Positions 52,834 to 63,147 of a stretch of DNA of 64,000 nucleotides are shown here, piece after piece. Source of the stretch: Rhodococcus sp. IEGM 1379 (lineage in GTDB: Bacteria; Actinomycetota; Actinomycetes; Mycobacteriales; Mycobacteriaceae); NCBI RefSeq assembly GCF_030056815.1, contig NZ_JASHKR010000024.1, positions 1-64,000 of the forward strand. The letters run 5' to 3'. The stretch's first letter is position 1, and every line of letters starts with the position of its first letter. The notes beneath the pieces are model-generated. The model was given only the letters and a program-made list of their open reading frames with translations, did no database searches and was not told the origin of the DNA. The position numbers and the translations under genes were made by a program.

Positions 52834-53835
52834 ATGACGGTTGGACACACCCTCCGGTCTGCGCGACAACTCAAAACCGCCGCGATCGCGACCATCGCCG
52901 CAGCCGGCCTGGTACTGACGGGATGCTCGGACGACGCCGCAGCGACGCAGGACAATGCAGCGCAAACCACGACGATCCGTATTGCACCGCAAGCCATTGC
53001 CGACTTCGCGCCGATCTGGCTGGGAATGGATCAGGGCTACTTCACAGAGCAGGGCCTCGACATCAAACTCGTCGAGGGTGGAGCCAGCTCCGCCGCTCAG
53101 ATTCCGTTGCTACTGAGCGGAAATGCCGATGTCGCAGCCACTACAGCGACAGCAGCGATCCAGGCACGTAGCCAGAACATGGACGTCACCATCGTCGGCG
53201 GACTCACCGACTTTGCCCAGTCCGATGCGGTTGACCAGTCCGGACTGGTAGTCGCAGGCAACAGCCCTATCACCGGTTTCCGCGAACTCGAAGGCAAGAC
53301 AGTCGCGATCAGCGGCCTCAAATCAGTAAGTGAGGCAGTCATTTCCGCAGCTGTCGAGAAGTCCGGCGGCACACCGAGCAAGGTTTCCTTCATCCAGGCC
53401 CCGATGCCCAACCTCGGAGATCTGGTCGCCAGCGGTGGTGCGGACGCCGCATTCCTGATCGACCCGTTCCTGAGCAAGGCCACCGCGGCGGGTCTGAAGA
53501 TCCTCGGCCACCCCTTCCCGTTGGCGGCACCCGGCGTTCCCGGCACCTCCCTCGTAGCGTCGACGGCATTTGCCGAAGCCAACCCGGATACGATCACGAA
53601 ATTCCGTACGGCACTCGCACAGTCGGTCGATTTTGCCAATCAGAACCCCGACAAGGTCAAGGCAGCGCTGTCCGCGCAGGCCAAGATTCCCGCCGAGATG
53701 CTGGCAAGCAGCAAGAATCCGCAGTTCAGCGCCATCGTCGATCCGGCGTCGCTCACCGAGGAGATCAACCTGCTGGTCAGGTACGGAGTCTTGACCGACA
53801 CGGTTGACGTCAACTCGATCCTTCTGGCCAACTAG
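52834..53835 (+). CDS. ABC importer substrate-binding lipoprotein (nitrate/sulfonate/taurine type)
   Basis: A 333-residue lipoprotein with a lipobox (LTGC, Cys at about 30) after a short signal peptide. The mature part is a periplasmic-type binding protein of the SsuA/TauA/NMT1 group (FAPIWLGMDQGYFTEQGLDIKLVEGG, VAISGLKSV). It captures a small organic anion outside the cell for the permeases behind it. GAGAGG is the ribosome site before ATG 52834. The ligand cannot be read from sequence; context with esterase and RidA leaves it open. Confidence 0.87.
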   Translation: MTVGHTLRSARQLKTAAIATIAAAGLVLTGCSDDAAATQDNAAQTTTIRIAPQAIADFAPIWLGMDQGYFTEQGLDIKLVEGGASSAAQIPLLLSGNADVAATTATAAIQARSQNMDVTIVGGLTDFAQSDAVDQSGLVVAGNSPITGFRELEGKTVAISGLKSVSEAVISAAVEKSGGTPSKVSFIQAPMPNLGDLVASGGADAAFLIDPFLSKATAAGLKILGHPFPLAAPGVPGTSLVASTAFAEANPDTITKFRTALAQSVDFANQNPDKVKAALSAQAKIPAEMLASSKNPQFSAIVDPASLTEEINLLVRYGVLTDTVDVNSILLAN

Positions 53836-53846
53836 GCATTCTCACA

Positions 53847-54623
53847 GTGTCCACTAAGCGCAGGACGCACGTGCTGCTCGGCCGGCTGCTGACGCTCTTC
53901 GCGTTGGCAGCCGGTTGGCAGATCTTCGGGATGCTGAGTTCCGCTGACGTCAAGGCGATCCCAACGTTCAGTGCGGTAGCCGGAGCCTTCATCGACGAAC
54001 TCGGGACATCGGCGCTCTGGGACGCGATCGGCCGCACTCTCTCTACGACGGCCATCGGTCTGGCACTGTGCCTGCTCATCGGTATCCCTGCCGGACTGAT
54101 CCTGGCAGCCCATCCGTTCCTGACCGTATCCTCACGATTTGTCATCGACTTCTGCCGTACGGTTCCCCCGTTGGCGGTCATCCCGTTATTTCTGCTGATC
54201 ATGGGTCCGACCCAGCGCATGGCGGTTGCACTCATCATCGCCGTGAGCATCTGGCCGATCCTGCTGCAAACCGTTCACGGGGTGAAGAACGTCGACCCTG
54301 AACTACTTTCCACTGCACGGTCTTTCCGATTACCGCTCTGGCGCCGACTCCTTCTGGTCGTCGCGCCTGCCTCGATGCCGTACGTGTTCACCGGAATTCG
54401 AATCTCGGCAACTCTCAGCCTTCTTCTCGCCATCGGCGCCGAATTGATCGCCGGTGTTCCCGGATTGGGCAAGGAAATTCTGCTCAGCCAATCCGTACCC
54501 GGCCGAATGTTTGCGTTGATCGTTGTGGCCGGATTGTTGGGAATGCTCCTCGCCTTCGCGGTGACTGCGATCGAAACACGGCTGCTCGCCTGGCATTACG
54601 TCCCGAGGAGAATGAACGCGTGA
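53847..54623 (+). CDS. ABC importer permease 1 (SsuC/TauC type)
   Basis: A 258-residue permease with about six helices and the EAA-like loop near ARSFRLPLWRRLLLVVAPASMPYVFTGIR. The family has one inward permease per half; here two different permease genes follow each other. The start is GTG 53847, 11 bases after the binding-protein stop. The stop overlaps the next gene (GTGA), showing strict operon structure. Confidence 0.87.
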   Translation: MSTKRRTHVLLGRLLTLFALAAGWQIFGMLSSADVKAIPTFSAVAGAFIDELGTSALWDAIGRTLSTTAIGLALCLLIGIPAGLILAAHPFLTVSSRFVIDFCRTVPPLAVIPLFLLIMGPTQRMAVALIIAVSIWPILLQTVHGVKNVDPELLSTARSFRLPLWRRLLLVVAPASMPYVFTGIRISATLSLLLAIGAELIAGVPGLGKEILLSQSVPGRMFALIVVAGLLGMLLAFAVTAIETRLLAWHYVPRRMNA

Positions 54624-55414
54624 GGATACTGTCAGGATTCCGACTCCTCGCCTGGGAACTGTGGCTGCCAATTCTGCTTGTCACGGTGTGGTACTTCGGT
54701 TCCGCTTCCAGCAAGTCACCGTACTTTCCGCCGGTGTCGCGCATCTGGAAAGCCTTTGTGGACAACTGGTTCGGGCCAGGATTCACGCAAGACGCGATTC
54801 CCAGTCTCACCAATCTTGCGGCAGGCCTGATCATCGCACTGATCATCGGAATTGCCGCCGGGCTTGCTCTGGCGCTGTTTCCGCTCGCTGCGGAGATCGC
54901 CGATCCGTTTCTTCAGTTCTTCCGCGCGATCCCCGCGCTCGCGGTACTGCCCGCACTGTTCATCGTCTTCGGCACGGGACCTTCGGGCAATATTGCTGCC
55001 ATCGCCTTCGGCGCCGTCTGGCCGATCCTTCTCAACACCCTGGACGGCATCCGCTCCATCGATCCCAGCATCAGACTTGTGGCCCGCAGTTACCGCATCC
55101 ATACTCCGCTCCTGATCAGTCGAGTACTACTCCCGGGAGCGATGCCACAGATCACCGTCGGCATCCGAACGAGCCTGGCAATCGGTGTTGTCATCATGGT
55201 CGGCAGCGAAATGTATGTCTCCACAGCAGGAATCGGTCACTTCGTGATCGTGTCCCAGCAAACCTTTGCGATCGCGGACATGTGGTCCGGCATTCTCCTG
55301 CTCGGCATCATCGGCTACATCCTCAATGTCGGATACGGCGTCATCGAACGGTGGCTGCTGCGATGGCAACCACGTACCCACGGAGCCCTCGTCGCGAAAG
55401 GCGCACAATCATGA
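54620..55414 (+). CDS. ABC importer permease 2 (SsuC/TauC type)
   Basis: A 264-residue permease homologous to the previous one (about six helices, EAA-like loop near ARSYRIHTPLLISRVLLPGAMPQITVGIR). Having two non-identical permeases suggests a heterodimer channel. The start is GTG 54620 overlapping the preceding stop; the ATPase gene starts with ATGA overlap. Confidence 0.87.
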   Translation: MRILSGFRLLAWELWLPILLVTVWYFGSASSKSPYFPPVSRIWKAFVDNWFGPGFTQDAIPSLTNLAAGLIIALIIGIAAGLALALFPLAAEIADPFLQFFRAIPALAVLPALFIVFGTGPSGNIAAIAFGAVWPILLNTLDGIRSIDPSIRLVARSYRIHTPLLISRVLLPGAMPQITVGIRTSLAIGVVIMVGSEMYVSTAGIGHFVIVSQQTFAIADMWSGILLLGIIGYILNVGYGVIERWLLRWQPRTHGALVAKGAQS

Positions 55415-56205
55415 GCACCAACGAAGTTGCCGTCGAATTGCGCAACCTCGGAGTCACCTACGGCGGCCCGACCGGACGCGAAGTGCTCCGCGGAATCGAC
55501 CTCGAAGTCCGTGACAACGAGATCGTCTGCATCGTGGGGCATTCTGGCATCGGCAAGAGCACATTGATCCGCTGCATCGCCGGATTGCAGAAGCCGACCA
55601 CCGGCGAGGTACGCATCACCGGAAAGGTCATCACCGAACCTCCCGCCACCCTTGCGTTGGTCTCCCAGGATTACGGCCGAACGCTCATGCCATGGCTCAA
55701 AGTTGGTGAAAATGTTCGACTTCCACTGCGAGGCATCGGTTTGCCTCGCAAGACACAGAACAAGCATGTAGCCCAAGCACTCGCCGCCGTCGGCCTCGAC
55801 GGCGCCGAGCGTTCGTACCCGTGGCAACTGTCCGGCGGAATGCAGCAGCGCGTCGCCATTGCCCGAGCACTCGCCTACCGCCCTCAGGTTCTTCTGATGG
55901 ACGAACCATTTGCGTCCGTCGACGCCCAAACCCGCGCCGAGCTGGAGGACCTACTCCTCACACTCCAACGTGATCTCGGCATCACGGTTCTGCTGGTAAC
56001 CCATGACGTCGACGAGTCGGTGTACCTCTCCGATCGCGTAGTCGTTCTCGGTGGTACACCTGCGCTGGTGCGCGATGTCATCGACGTACCTCTGACGGGA
56101 GTGCGCGATCAGCTCACCACCAAAGCAGATCCATTGTTCATCGAATGCCGCTCACGCGTCCTGACATCGATTCAACTGTCGAAGACAACTCCGGCGCCTG
56201 TTTAA
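55411..56205 (+). CDS. ABC importer ATPase (SsuB/TauB type)
   Basis: A 264-residue ATPase with Walker A GHSGIGKST (about 45-53), Q-loop VSQDYGRTLMPWLKV, signature LSGGMQQRVAIARAL, Walker B VLLMDEPFASVD and the switch His in LLVTHDVDE. It powers the two permeases. The stop overlaps the convergent carboxylesterase by four bases. Substrate class as for the binding protein: aliphatic sulfonates, nitrate or another small anion. Confidence 0.92.
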   Translation: MSTNEVAVELRNLGVTYGGPTGREVLRGIDLEVRDNEIVCIVGHSGIGKSTLIRCIAGLQKPTTGEVRITGKVITEPPATLALVSQDYGRTLMPWLKVGENVRLPLRGIGLPRKTQNKHVAQALAAVGLDGAERSYPWQLSGGMQQRVAIARALAYRPQVLLMDEPFASVDAQTRAELEDLLLTLQRDLGITVLLVTHDVDESVYLSDRVVVLGGTPALVRDVIDVPLTGVRDQLTTKADPLFIECRSRVLTSIQLSKTTPAPV

Positions 56206-57752
56206 GCAAATGCAATCACCTTCTCACCCCACGCAATTCGAATTTCAGAGTCCAGATCAGCCACTGTCATATCGATCTTGTCGATGACCAGCGTTGAGCG
56301 GCGATCCGTATCGTACGGCGGCCAACTCGGATCCGAACCCAGCCACCCGGCATCATTCGCCTTCGCAAACGCCAGCCACCGTGCCTGCATACGATCTGAC
56401 ACATGACGCGCCGCTGCCAGCCCACCCAGTTTGTAGGTGATGTCCTTGACCGAGTGCGTAATATTCCCGAACACGTAGGGCAGTTCCGTTCCGTGCGTCG
56501 CCCCGATCTTCAACACCTTCAGCATGGTCGGGGCATAGTCGAAGCGGTACAACCAGGTTGGTGCAACATGGCTGTGCGCCTCGGCGATCCAGAGCGTCGG
56601 CAAGCGGAAGCCGAAATCGCGGGTGAGCCCGAGTCCTGCGTTTACCTGTGAGAGGCCCGAATACGCGGATTCGATCTGTGAATGCTCGGGCAGTTCCACA
56701 TCCGGATGCTCGTCGGCAATCTCCGCGAACATCGCTCTGATCACCTCGGTATCGATAGGCATCAAGGGCGACTTCATCATTCGAAAGAGCGATGACTCAT
56801 CCTTGTTGGTTCCGATCAGCAGCGGGATAGGATGTGCATTGCCACGGCGGAATGCCCGCACCGGGTAGTCGGGAAGCAGGTCACCGTCTACAATCGGCGC
56901 AAACGCCAAGGTCCCGGGCGTCTCCTGCGGAATGCGCGCAAAGAGTTCATCCGACGGTCCGACGAGGTCTTCGGCTGCGATGGTACGCAATAGCCCGAGA
57001 TCGGCCTCGCCTCCGCAGAGTATGTCGAGAAATGTCTGCGCAACCTTGTCGCCGCGTTCGCTTCCGTATACCGAAGTAGCCGGAGAACTTTGAGCGATCG
57101 CCCGGTGAAACAACCCGCGGGCCGACGGAACCGTCATCAGCGTGGTGACCGCGCCGCCGCCGGCAGACTCTCCGAAAAGTGTCACCCGATCTGGATCGCC
57201 GCCGAACGATGCGATGTTGCCCTGTACCCATCGCAGCGCCGCAATCATGTCGCGCAGAGCGACATTGGAATCGAAGGTGTGTTCATCCGAGTTCAAAGAC
57301 GAGAAGTCAACGAATCCGAAGACACCGATCCGGTAGTTGATCGTCACTACGACGACGTCACCGTTCGAAGCCAAGGACGTTCCGTCGTAGACGGGTTGAC
57401 TGGAGGCGCCACGAAAATATGCCCCGCCGTGAATCCAGACCATGACGGGCTTCTTCGCTGTTATTCCAGCGGGGGCCCACACATTGAGAGAGAGGCAGTC
57501 TTCGTCCATGGCGACGTTGTCGCCGAGCGGAATTACCGCGACGCGACTCTGAAGCTCACAGGGACCGAATTCTGTCGCGTCGTAAACCTCTGTCCACGGC
57601 TCCGGCGGCACCGGAGCCCGGAATCGCAAGGGTCCGACGGGCGCTGCCGCGTAGCGGATTCCCTTCCAACTCGATACCGAACCGTCCGTGGACCCGCGTA
57701 CCGGACCGAGCAATGTTTCGACGACCGGCATTTCACTGTGTGTGGTTGTCAT
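56202..57752 (-). CDS. Type B carboxylesterase
   Basis: A 516-residue carboxylesterase/lipase of the cholinesterase fold. It has EDCLSLNVWAP, the oxyanion GGAYFRGASS, the elbow GESAGGGAVTT with the catalytic Ser, and the His in IGATHGTELPYVF. It hydrolyses carboxylic esters. It is convergent to the ABC importer, and could process the imported ester. It lies 26 bases downstream of the GAP gene on the same strand. Confidence 0.9.
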   Translation of the reverse strand: MTTTHSEMPVVETLLGPVRGSTDGSVSSWKGIRYAAAPVGPLRFRAPVPPEPWTEVYDATEFGPCELQSRVAVIPLGDNVAMDEDCLSLNVWAPAGITAKKPVMVWIHGGAYFRGASSQPVYDGTSLASNGDVVVVTINYRIGVFGFVDFSSLNSDEHTFDSNVALRDMIAALRWVQGNIASFGGDPDRVTLFGESAGGGAVTTLMTVPSARGLFHRAIAQSSPATSVYGSERGDKVAQTFLDILCGGEADLGLLRTIAAEDLVGPSDELFARIPQETPGTLAFAPIVDGDLLPDYPVRAFRRGNAHPIPLLIGTNKDESSLFRMMKSPLMPIDTEVIRAMFAEIADEHPDVELPEHSQIESAYSGLSQVNAGLGLTRDFGFRLPTLWIAEAHSHVAPTWLYRFDYAPTMLKVLKIGATHGTELPYVFGNITHSVKDITYKLGGLAAARHVSDRMQARWLAFAKANDAGWLGSDPSWPPYDTDRRSTLVIDKIDMTVADLDSEIRIAWGEKVIAFA

Positions 57753-57778
57753 TTCGAATTCTCCTCAATGTATGTGTG

Positions 57779-58456
57779 TTACTTCGAGAGCGCTTCTACG
57801 ACGTGGGAGAGTTCCAACGCGGCGAGCATCAGAAACAGCGCGGTCATGATCGCCGAATTATGCTGAATCAGTGCAGTTTTGGTGGCACTCAGAGTCGCAG
57901 TCACCCGCTCCGACGGCACCGCGGCAAGTGCGGACAAGATGATCAACGCGATTGATGCAACTACCGCGAACAGCACCGAGTACACGAGGATCCCGACCCA
58001 CGAAAGGTGGTCGCCACCGATGATCGAGCCCGCCTTCAATTCGAGGGGCAGGTTCTTGGCATTCGGAACGGTCAACAGCAGCCCCAGGACCGCCGCTTTT
58101 GCCGGCTGCATCGTATCGATCTGCGCAAGCCACGACGGCAGGGCCGGCTCGGCATCACCCTTGGGGCGGCCGCGCCAACTCGAGTAGGCAAGCGCCAGGA
58201 ATCCGGCGGTGAACACGACGGCAAATACTGTTTGTACGGTGTGCCCGCCACCGCTCTTCGCCGAGGCGACACCGGTGGTCGAGAATGCCGTGGCCGCGGT
58301 GATCGCGGCGGCAGCAACAGCGATACTCGCGGTATAGGCGAAGGCATTGGCCTTCGATCTGACCGACAGCAGAATCGCGATGATCGCAACCAAGGGAATC
58401 GGACTGATGATAATTCCGGTGGCTAGTGGGATGAGCTGCGCAGTAATCGATTCCAT
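57779..58456 (-). CDS. GAP family (LysE-like) membrane protein
   Basis: A 225-residue protein with about six helices, related to the two GAP genes at 30.5-31.5 kb: ITAQLIPLATGIIISPIPLVAIIAILLSVRSKANAFAYTASIA, a loop with SWRGRPKGDAEPALPSWLAQIDTMQPAKA and VPNAKNLPLELKAGSIIGG. It is a third family member in the window. Its role is presumed to be lipid or small-molecule export. It is followed closely by the carboxylesterase. Confidence 0.82.
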   Translation of the reverse strand: MESITAQLIPLATGIIISPIPLVAIIAILLSVRSKANAFAYTASIAVAAAAITAATAFSTTGVASAKSGGGHTVQTVFAVVFTAGFLALAYSSWRGRPKGDAEPALPSWLAQIDTMQPAKAAVLGLLLTVPNAKNLPLELKAGSIIGGDHLSWVGILVYSVLFAVVASIALIILSALAAVPSERVTATLSATKTALIQHNSAIMTALFLMLAALELSHVVEALSK

Positions 58457-58531
58457 TCCAGAAACCGTACAAACAGGTCATCGGCTCGGTGTTGCAATGT
58501 ACGGCCTCCACGACAAGCATCCCGGGCGCAG

Positions 58532-60235
58532 TCAATCGAGCACGGCGGTCAGAAGAACGTCGCGGGACCGCTGCACGAGCGTGACGCTTGATACCACTGC
58601 AGCGATCGATGCCAGGCCGATACCCGAATCACCCACCGCAGGCAGGGTTCCCGGCGAACTGATCTGCACCACCAAAGACCCTGTCTGCGAACACCCAATC
58701 TCGACACCTACCGGTCCGCCGATGCCATGTTTGACAGCATTGGTCAACCCCTCGGACAGGACGTGGACCACGGCGTCGAGTCGAACTGATCCCGCCGGAG
58801 CCAGCGCCGACACCGCGTCGTCGACACTACTGTCTATCGGAATTGCATAGCGCCACACGGCAAGAACTTCATCGATTCGAGAGCGGGCATCCGAATCACC
58901 ATGCCGATCCGTCGATCCGGGCACCGAGTTCTCGATCTCTTCGAAGATCCGCGTCAGCGTTCCTGCCACATCGACAGAACTGTGATCCCCGGAAAGCCAT
59001 GACGCTACAATCAACTCGCCCTGCACCGAACTGTGTAATAGACCGGCGAGTCTGCGCCGGTTTGCGTTGAGTTCACCGTGAATTCGAGATGCCTCGCGCG
59101 CCTGCTCGCTGAGCGCAGCGCGCAGTTGCTGCTCTTCGTCCCGACGTTGAAGATCGGCAGCCCGGATCAAACAGATGATCAAGGCAACCAACGGGTACAC
59201 GACCATAACCGAGAGGTAAAAGATCGGGGTATACCCGAACACCGCCAGCAGGACGTACGTCACAGCGCTACTCGTCAATGCACCCAGTCCGTAGGCGGCG
59301 GTGAGAGAAACGATTCTCGCCAAAGGACTCTCGGCTCGGACCACCTTCACTGCAGCCAGATTGCCGAGAACGAGTATGGCAAATCCCACGGCAATCTGGA
59401 CCAGAGCGAACACCACGCCGTACGTAACGAACAGATAGATCGCGGTCAAAACGGTATACGCGACAACAGGACCATAGAGCGGTGCTGCTTCCACCGAACG
59501 CACGACGCCGGCGACTCGGTCACGAGCCGTCATCCTTACAAACGTAGGCCGTGCCTCACGCCGCGGTGCTTCTGCCAAACGCGATGTTTCCCGAAAGAGT
59601 CGATGACTCATGGGACGGACGATCTCGTCGGATATCCGTCGCAGGAGCGCAGCGCCCTGCGCCCCTTCGAGTTCCGTGTACGCAACCGTGCCCATCACGG
59701 CAGCGATCCTCCGCTCGAGTTCGTGCCGACAGTGCAGACGTACCTCGTCGAGTCGGTAACGATCACGTACCTGTTGCATAGCCAGTGCACTGCGCGACGC
59801 AAGCAAACTGCGTTGCAATTCGATGCGCTCCCGCAGCGCCCCCACCAAGAGTCCGATGAGCGACAACAGAACTACGCTGCACACCGTATTGAGAGCCACC
59901 CGAACCAGCATCGGCCGAGGATCCACCGGAAGGTCAAGCCCAGCCGTAGTCGCATCGAGAACAAACGGCCGGGTCGCACCGATCACGGCAAACGCCACGA
60001 GGGCCGGCCACGGCGACGGTCGTGCCCGCAGAAGCTCCCGAGTGATCAGCAGCATGATGCCCACAACGCAGTGCGTGAGCAGTGCACCCACCGACATGAG
60101 CGCAACATCGCGGAACCCGGTGCACAGGTAGTAATTTGTCATCAACGTGATGGCAAACGGCAGCGTCAGAATCCACGACCACGAGGTAACGGTGTTTCGA
60201 TCACCGAGCCGATGCCACCAGCCCCCCAGGTTCAT
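58532..60235 (-). CDS. Sensor histidine kinase (membrane, NarX/DesK type)
   Basis: A 567-residue protein with several N-terminal membrane helices, a second helix block near 250-350, and a C-terminal kinase. The likely phospho-acceptor His lies in LLHSSVQGELIVA. The ATP lid has an N box (SEGLTNAVKHG) and a G box (GDSGIGLASI). The response-regulator gene overlaps its start by four bases (ATGA). The two form a two-component system. Confidence 0.8.
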   Translation of the reverse strand: MNLGGWWHRLGDRNTVTSWSWILTLPFAITLMTNYYLCTGFRDVALMSVGALLTHCVVGIMLLITRELLRARPSPWPALVAFAVIGATRPFVLDATTAGLDLPVDPRPMLVRVALNTVCSVVLLSLIGLLVGALRERIELQRSLLASRSALAMQQVRDRYRLDEVRLHCRHELERRIAAVMGTVAYTELEGAQGAALLRRISDEIVRPMSHRLFRETSRLAEAPRREARPTFVRMTARDRVAGVVRSVEAAPLYGPVVAYTVLTAIYLFVTYGVVFALVQIAVGFAILVLGNLAAVKVVRAESPLARIVSLTAAYGLGALTSSAVTYVLLAVFGYTPIFYLSVMVVYPLVALIICLIRAADLQRRDEEQQLRAALSEQAREASRIHGELNANRRRLAGLLHSSVQGELIVASWLSGDHSSVDVAGTLTRIFEEIENSVPGSTDRHGDSDARSRIDEVLAVWRYAIPIDSSVDDAVSALAPAGSVRLDAVVHVLSEGLTNAVKHGIGGPVGVEIGCSQTGSLVVQISSPGTLPAVGDSGIGLASIAAVVSSVTLVQRSRDVLLTAVLD

Positions 60236-60888
60236 GCGGAGTCGATGTCCTCAGGCGGCCCGAAGTGGCGGATGAAGATTCCCGCTGCCAACACCCTCGG
60301 GTTGATCGCCGGATCATGTACCAAATCCAAGCTGCCCAATGTGCGCGCAATGAGTTTCTCGACCCCACGGATCGAAGACCCTCGATGTGCTGCGATTGCA
60401 GCATTGGACCAGCCCAGCGCAATGTATCGCAGGAGGTCGAGTTGTGAGCGGGTGAGATGCGCCAGCGGGGAGTCGGCAGCGCCGCCGTCCGGCAGTGAAC
60501 TCTCCGCCAGTGCCGTCTCCACAACTTCCACCAACTGGTCCGTCGACTGGACAGAACCCTTGTCTACGAACAGTGACTTGGGTGGCACTCCCGACGATCC
60601 GGGTGCCGACGACGCATTCGGGTAGTTGGTGAGGAACACAATTGCGCACGCCGGCGCCTTCACCGCAACGATGTTCGCAAGGTCGATTCCGTTGGGTCGC
60701 GCGCCGAGATCCACGTCCGTCACCAACAGGTCAGGATCGAATCCGTCGAAGACCGCGAGCGCCTCGGCTGCGGTGGTGGCCGTATGAACTGTGAACCCGG
60801 CATGTTCGAGGGCGCTGCCGACGAGCGTGCACATGAGTGGTTGATCCTCCACCACCATCACGCGCCGCACCCAACGATCGTTCACCAT
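60232..60888 (-). CDS. Response regulator with LuxR-type DNA-binding domain
   Basis: A 218-residue response regulator. The receiver has acidic residues at VVEDQP and the phospho-acceptor Asp58 in LLVTDVDLG. The C-terminal helix-turn-helix is LTRSQLDLLRYIALGWSNAAIAAHRGSSIRGVEKLIARTL. It is encoded upstream of and translationally coupled to the histidine kinase. Targets unknown; a decayed AfsR-type gene lies divergently. Confidence 0.85.
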   Translation of the reverse strand: MVNDRWVRRVMVVEDQPLMCTLVGSALEHAGFTVHTATTAAEALAVFDGFDPDLLVTDVDLGARPNGIDLANIVAVKAPACAIVFLTNYPNASSAPGSSGVPPKSLFVDKGSVQSTDQLVEVVETALAESSLPDGGAADSPLAHLTRSQLDLLRYIALGWSNAAIAAHRGSSIRGVEKLIARTLGSLDLVHDPAINPRVLAAGIFIRHFGPPEDIDSA

Positions 60889-61068
60889 GATAAAAGGTTA
60901 ACCGGTTGGGACAGAATATCTTCGATCGAGCGGTGGCGCTTCGTGCATCGGGAATGAAGACTGAGACTCCAGTAACGCAGCAGCTAATTGACCGTTTTGT
61001 ACCGCAGAGCGTGCAACAGATAATTACACTCGAACGGTCCGGCAATCGCCGGCATCGAGGAGAGACCT

Positions 61069-63147
61069 GTGATCTATCGCCTGCTGGGTCCACTGGAAGT
61101 GGCCAGGACCGCCACTCCCGGCGACGTCGTCGATCTCGGTCCCCGCAAACAACGCATCGTCCTCGCTGCACTTCTCCTCCACCGTGGCCGCGTCGTATCC
61201 ACGGATCGTCTGATCGAGGCACTGTGGCACGACGACGCTCCGGGAAGCGCGATGGCCAGCATCCAGGCCTACATCTCCAACCTGCGCCGAGCACTACGCG
61301 TCGAACCCGGCGCCGCATCGCCGATAGTCCGTCAACCGCCCGGCTACCTTCTCGACATTGCGCAGGAGCAAGTAGACCTGAGCGATTTTCTCGACGCGAC
61401 CGACGCGGCACGGCGGTTCGCGGAAGACCTCGAATGGGAATCCGCGCTGCAAGAATCCGAGCGTGCGCTCAGTCTGGTTCGCGGCGCCCTGCTCGAAGGT
61501 CTCGGCGATGAAAACTGGACTCTTCCAGAGGCCAACAGTTTCGAAGAAATGCGCACGGAACGTCGAGAAACTTGAGTCATCGCACTCTTCGCACTCGGAC
61601 AACTACAACCCGCTTTGGTCGAAACCTCTTACCTGCGTATTGAATTCCCGTTCCGAGACCAGACGTGCTGGCTACGAATGTTGACGCTACACCAGGCTGG
61701 GAGGACACCCGACGCGCTCGAGAAATTCCGGCTGTACGAGTCCGTGCTGGATCACGAACTCGGCGTGGCGCCCGGAGACGAACTGCGTGCACTGCAGAGC
61801 ACAATACTGCGCCAGGAACCGACTCTCGTCGCCTGGCCACGAAATCCGGAATAGACAGGTGCACAATTTGTTCCAATTCCGTCGAGGAAACAACGCCATC
61901 CAGTGCGGATCTCACAGAATCTTTCCGAGATTTTGTCGGACGCGCCGAGGAATCCGCAGTCGCCGATCGTATGCTCGATGCCGTTCGCAGCGACTCTCCG
62001 CGCTGGCCACCTCACCGGGCCTGCTGGAATAGGGAAGACCAGATTTGCCGAAGAATGCTCTGCCAGAACCACTTCGATGCGTGTCTGAACCGTATGGACG
62101 CGATGCCTCGAAGACATCGGAGCGCCCTCATGGTGGCCTATCCGCAGGGGGCTTCGAGATTTGGGTGCCGACCCGGACGTGCTGCTCACACTTCCGACTG
62201 ACACAGATCCCGACGCGGCCAGATTCACCCTGTACGAACGCATTCTCGACGTGGTCGAGAATGCGGCAGCCAGTGCGACATCGTTGACCATCGTCGTCGA
62301 CGACATCCAGTGGGTGGATCCGGCGACTTCACGTTGCCTGACATACCTTGCCGGCACAGTGCGCAAGTCTCGAGTTTGGTGTGTACTCACACTCCGAGAC
62401 TCGGACATCAGTAACCACGTACGCACCTTGATCGATGCCGTGCTGCACGGAGAAGGAACCCGCCACCTCGAACTTCCGTCGCTGTCTGCGTGCGAAGTTA
62501 CCGAACTGGCACGCGAAGCCTCGGGCGAGACCCTGACCTCAGATGAGGCCCACGTCCTCAAGGAACGCACCAGCGGCAATCCACTGTTCGTCTCCGAATA
62601 TTCTCAATTGCCACGCGACAAACATTGGGGCAAAACGATTCCCGCTGCGGTCCGTTCTGTTCTCGGGCGCCGCGTCGCATCCGTCGATCCCGACCGTTCG
62701 AGTCGACGCGCACAGCACCTTCTCTCCGCTCTGCCACTGGCCGATCCCAGCGAAGTACTCGACGCATGCACCACAGCTACGAAAGAGGAAACAGCGCAAT
62801 GGAGTTCGGAAGGCAGCGGCGCACTGGCTCGTGAACCACGTCATCGGAGCGCTTTCTGCCACCGGGACGGCGCGTTCACCCTGTTCGTCATCGGAGTTCT
62901 TGCTCCGCCCATCGCTGATGCTGTTGTCCCGCATGCAAACTCCATTAGACAAGCACTCTCGCGGTGGGCCGCCGGAGGCACACTCCCCAACTTCTCCCCC
63001 AGCACCGATCCCAGCACCGACCCCGAACGAATCGCACTGACCTACGACGAAGACACCGCGCACTGGCTCAGCGCACTGGCTGACACACACGATCCGAAAC
63101 GTATCCTGGCGACTGGGCAGGTTATGCGTCGCCCCTTCGGAAGCTAG
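61069..63147 (+). pseudogene. AfsR/SARP-type regulator with ATPase domain, decayed
   Basis: The gene opens at GTG 61069 behind GAGGAGAG with a SARP winged helix (LLGPLEVARTATPGDVVDLGPRKQRIVLAALLLH, GAASPIVRQPPGYLL) and a BTAD domain. An in-frame TGA at 61573 (a likely CGA-to-TGA change) interrupts it. The same frame then runs on (VETSYLRIEFPFRDQTCWLRMLTLHQAGRTPDALEKFRLYES) to TAG 61852. The AAA part is scattered over frames: FVGRAEESAVADRML, TGPAGIGKTRFAEE, and ASATSLTIVVDDIQWVDPATS after 62161. It is a pseudogene of a regulator about 700 or more residues long. Confidence 0.82.

Noticed and set aside
59078-60625. A 515-codon plus-strand frame across the sensor kinase
   Set aside because: Arg/Gln/His-rich low-complexity translation and antisense to a two-component pair with overlapping starts.
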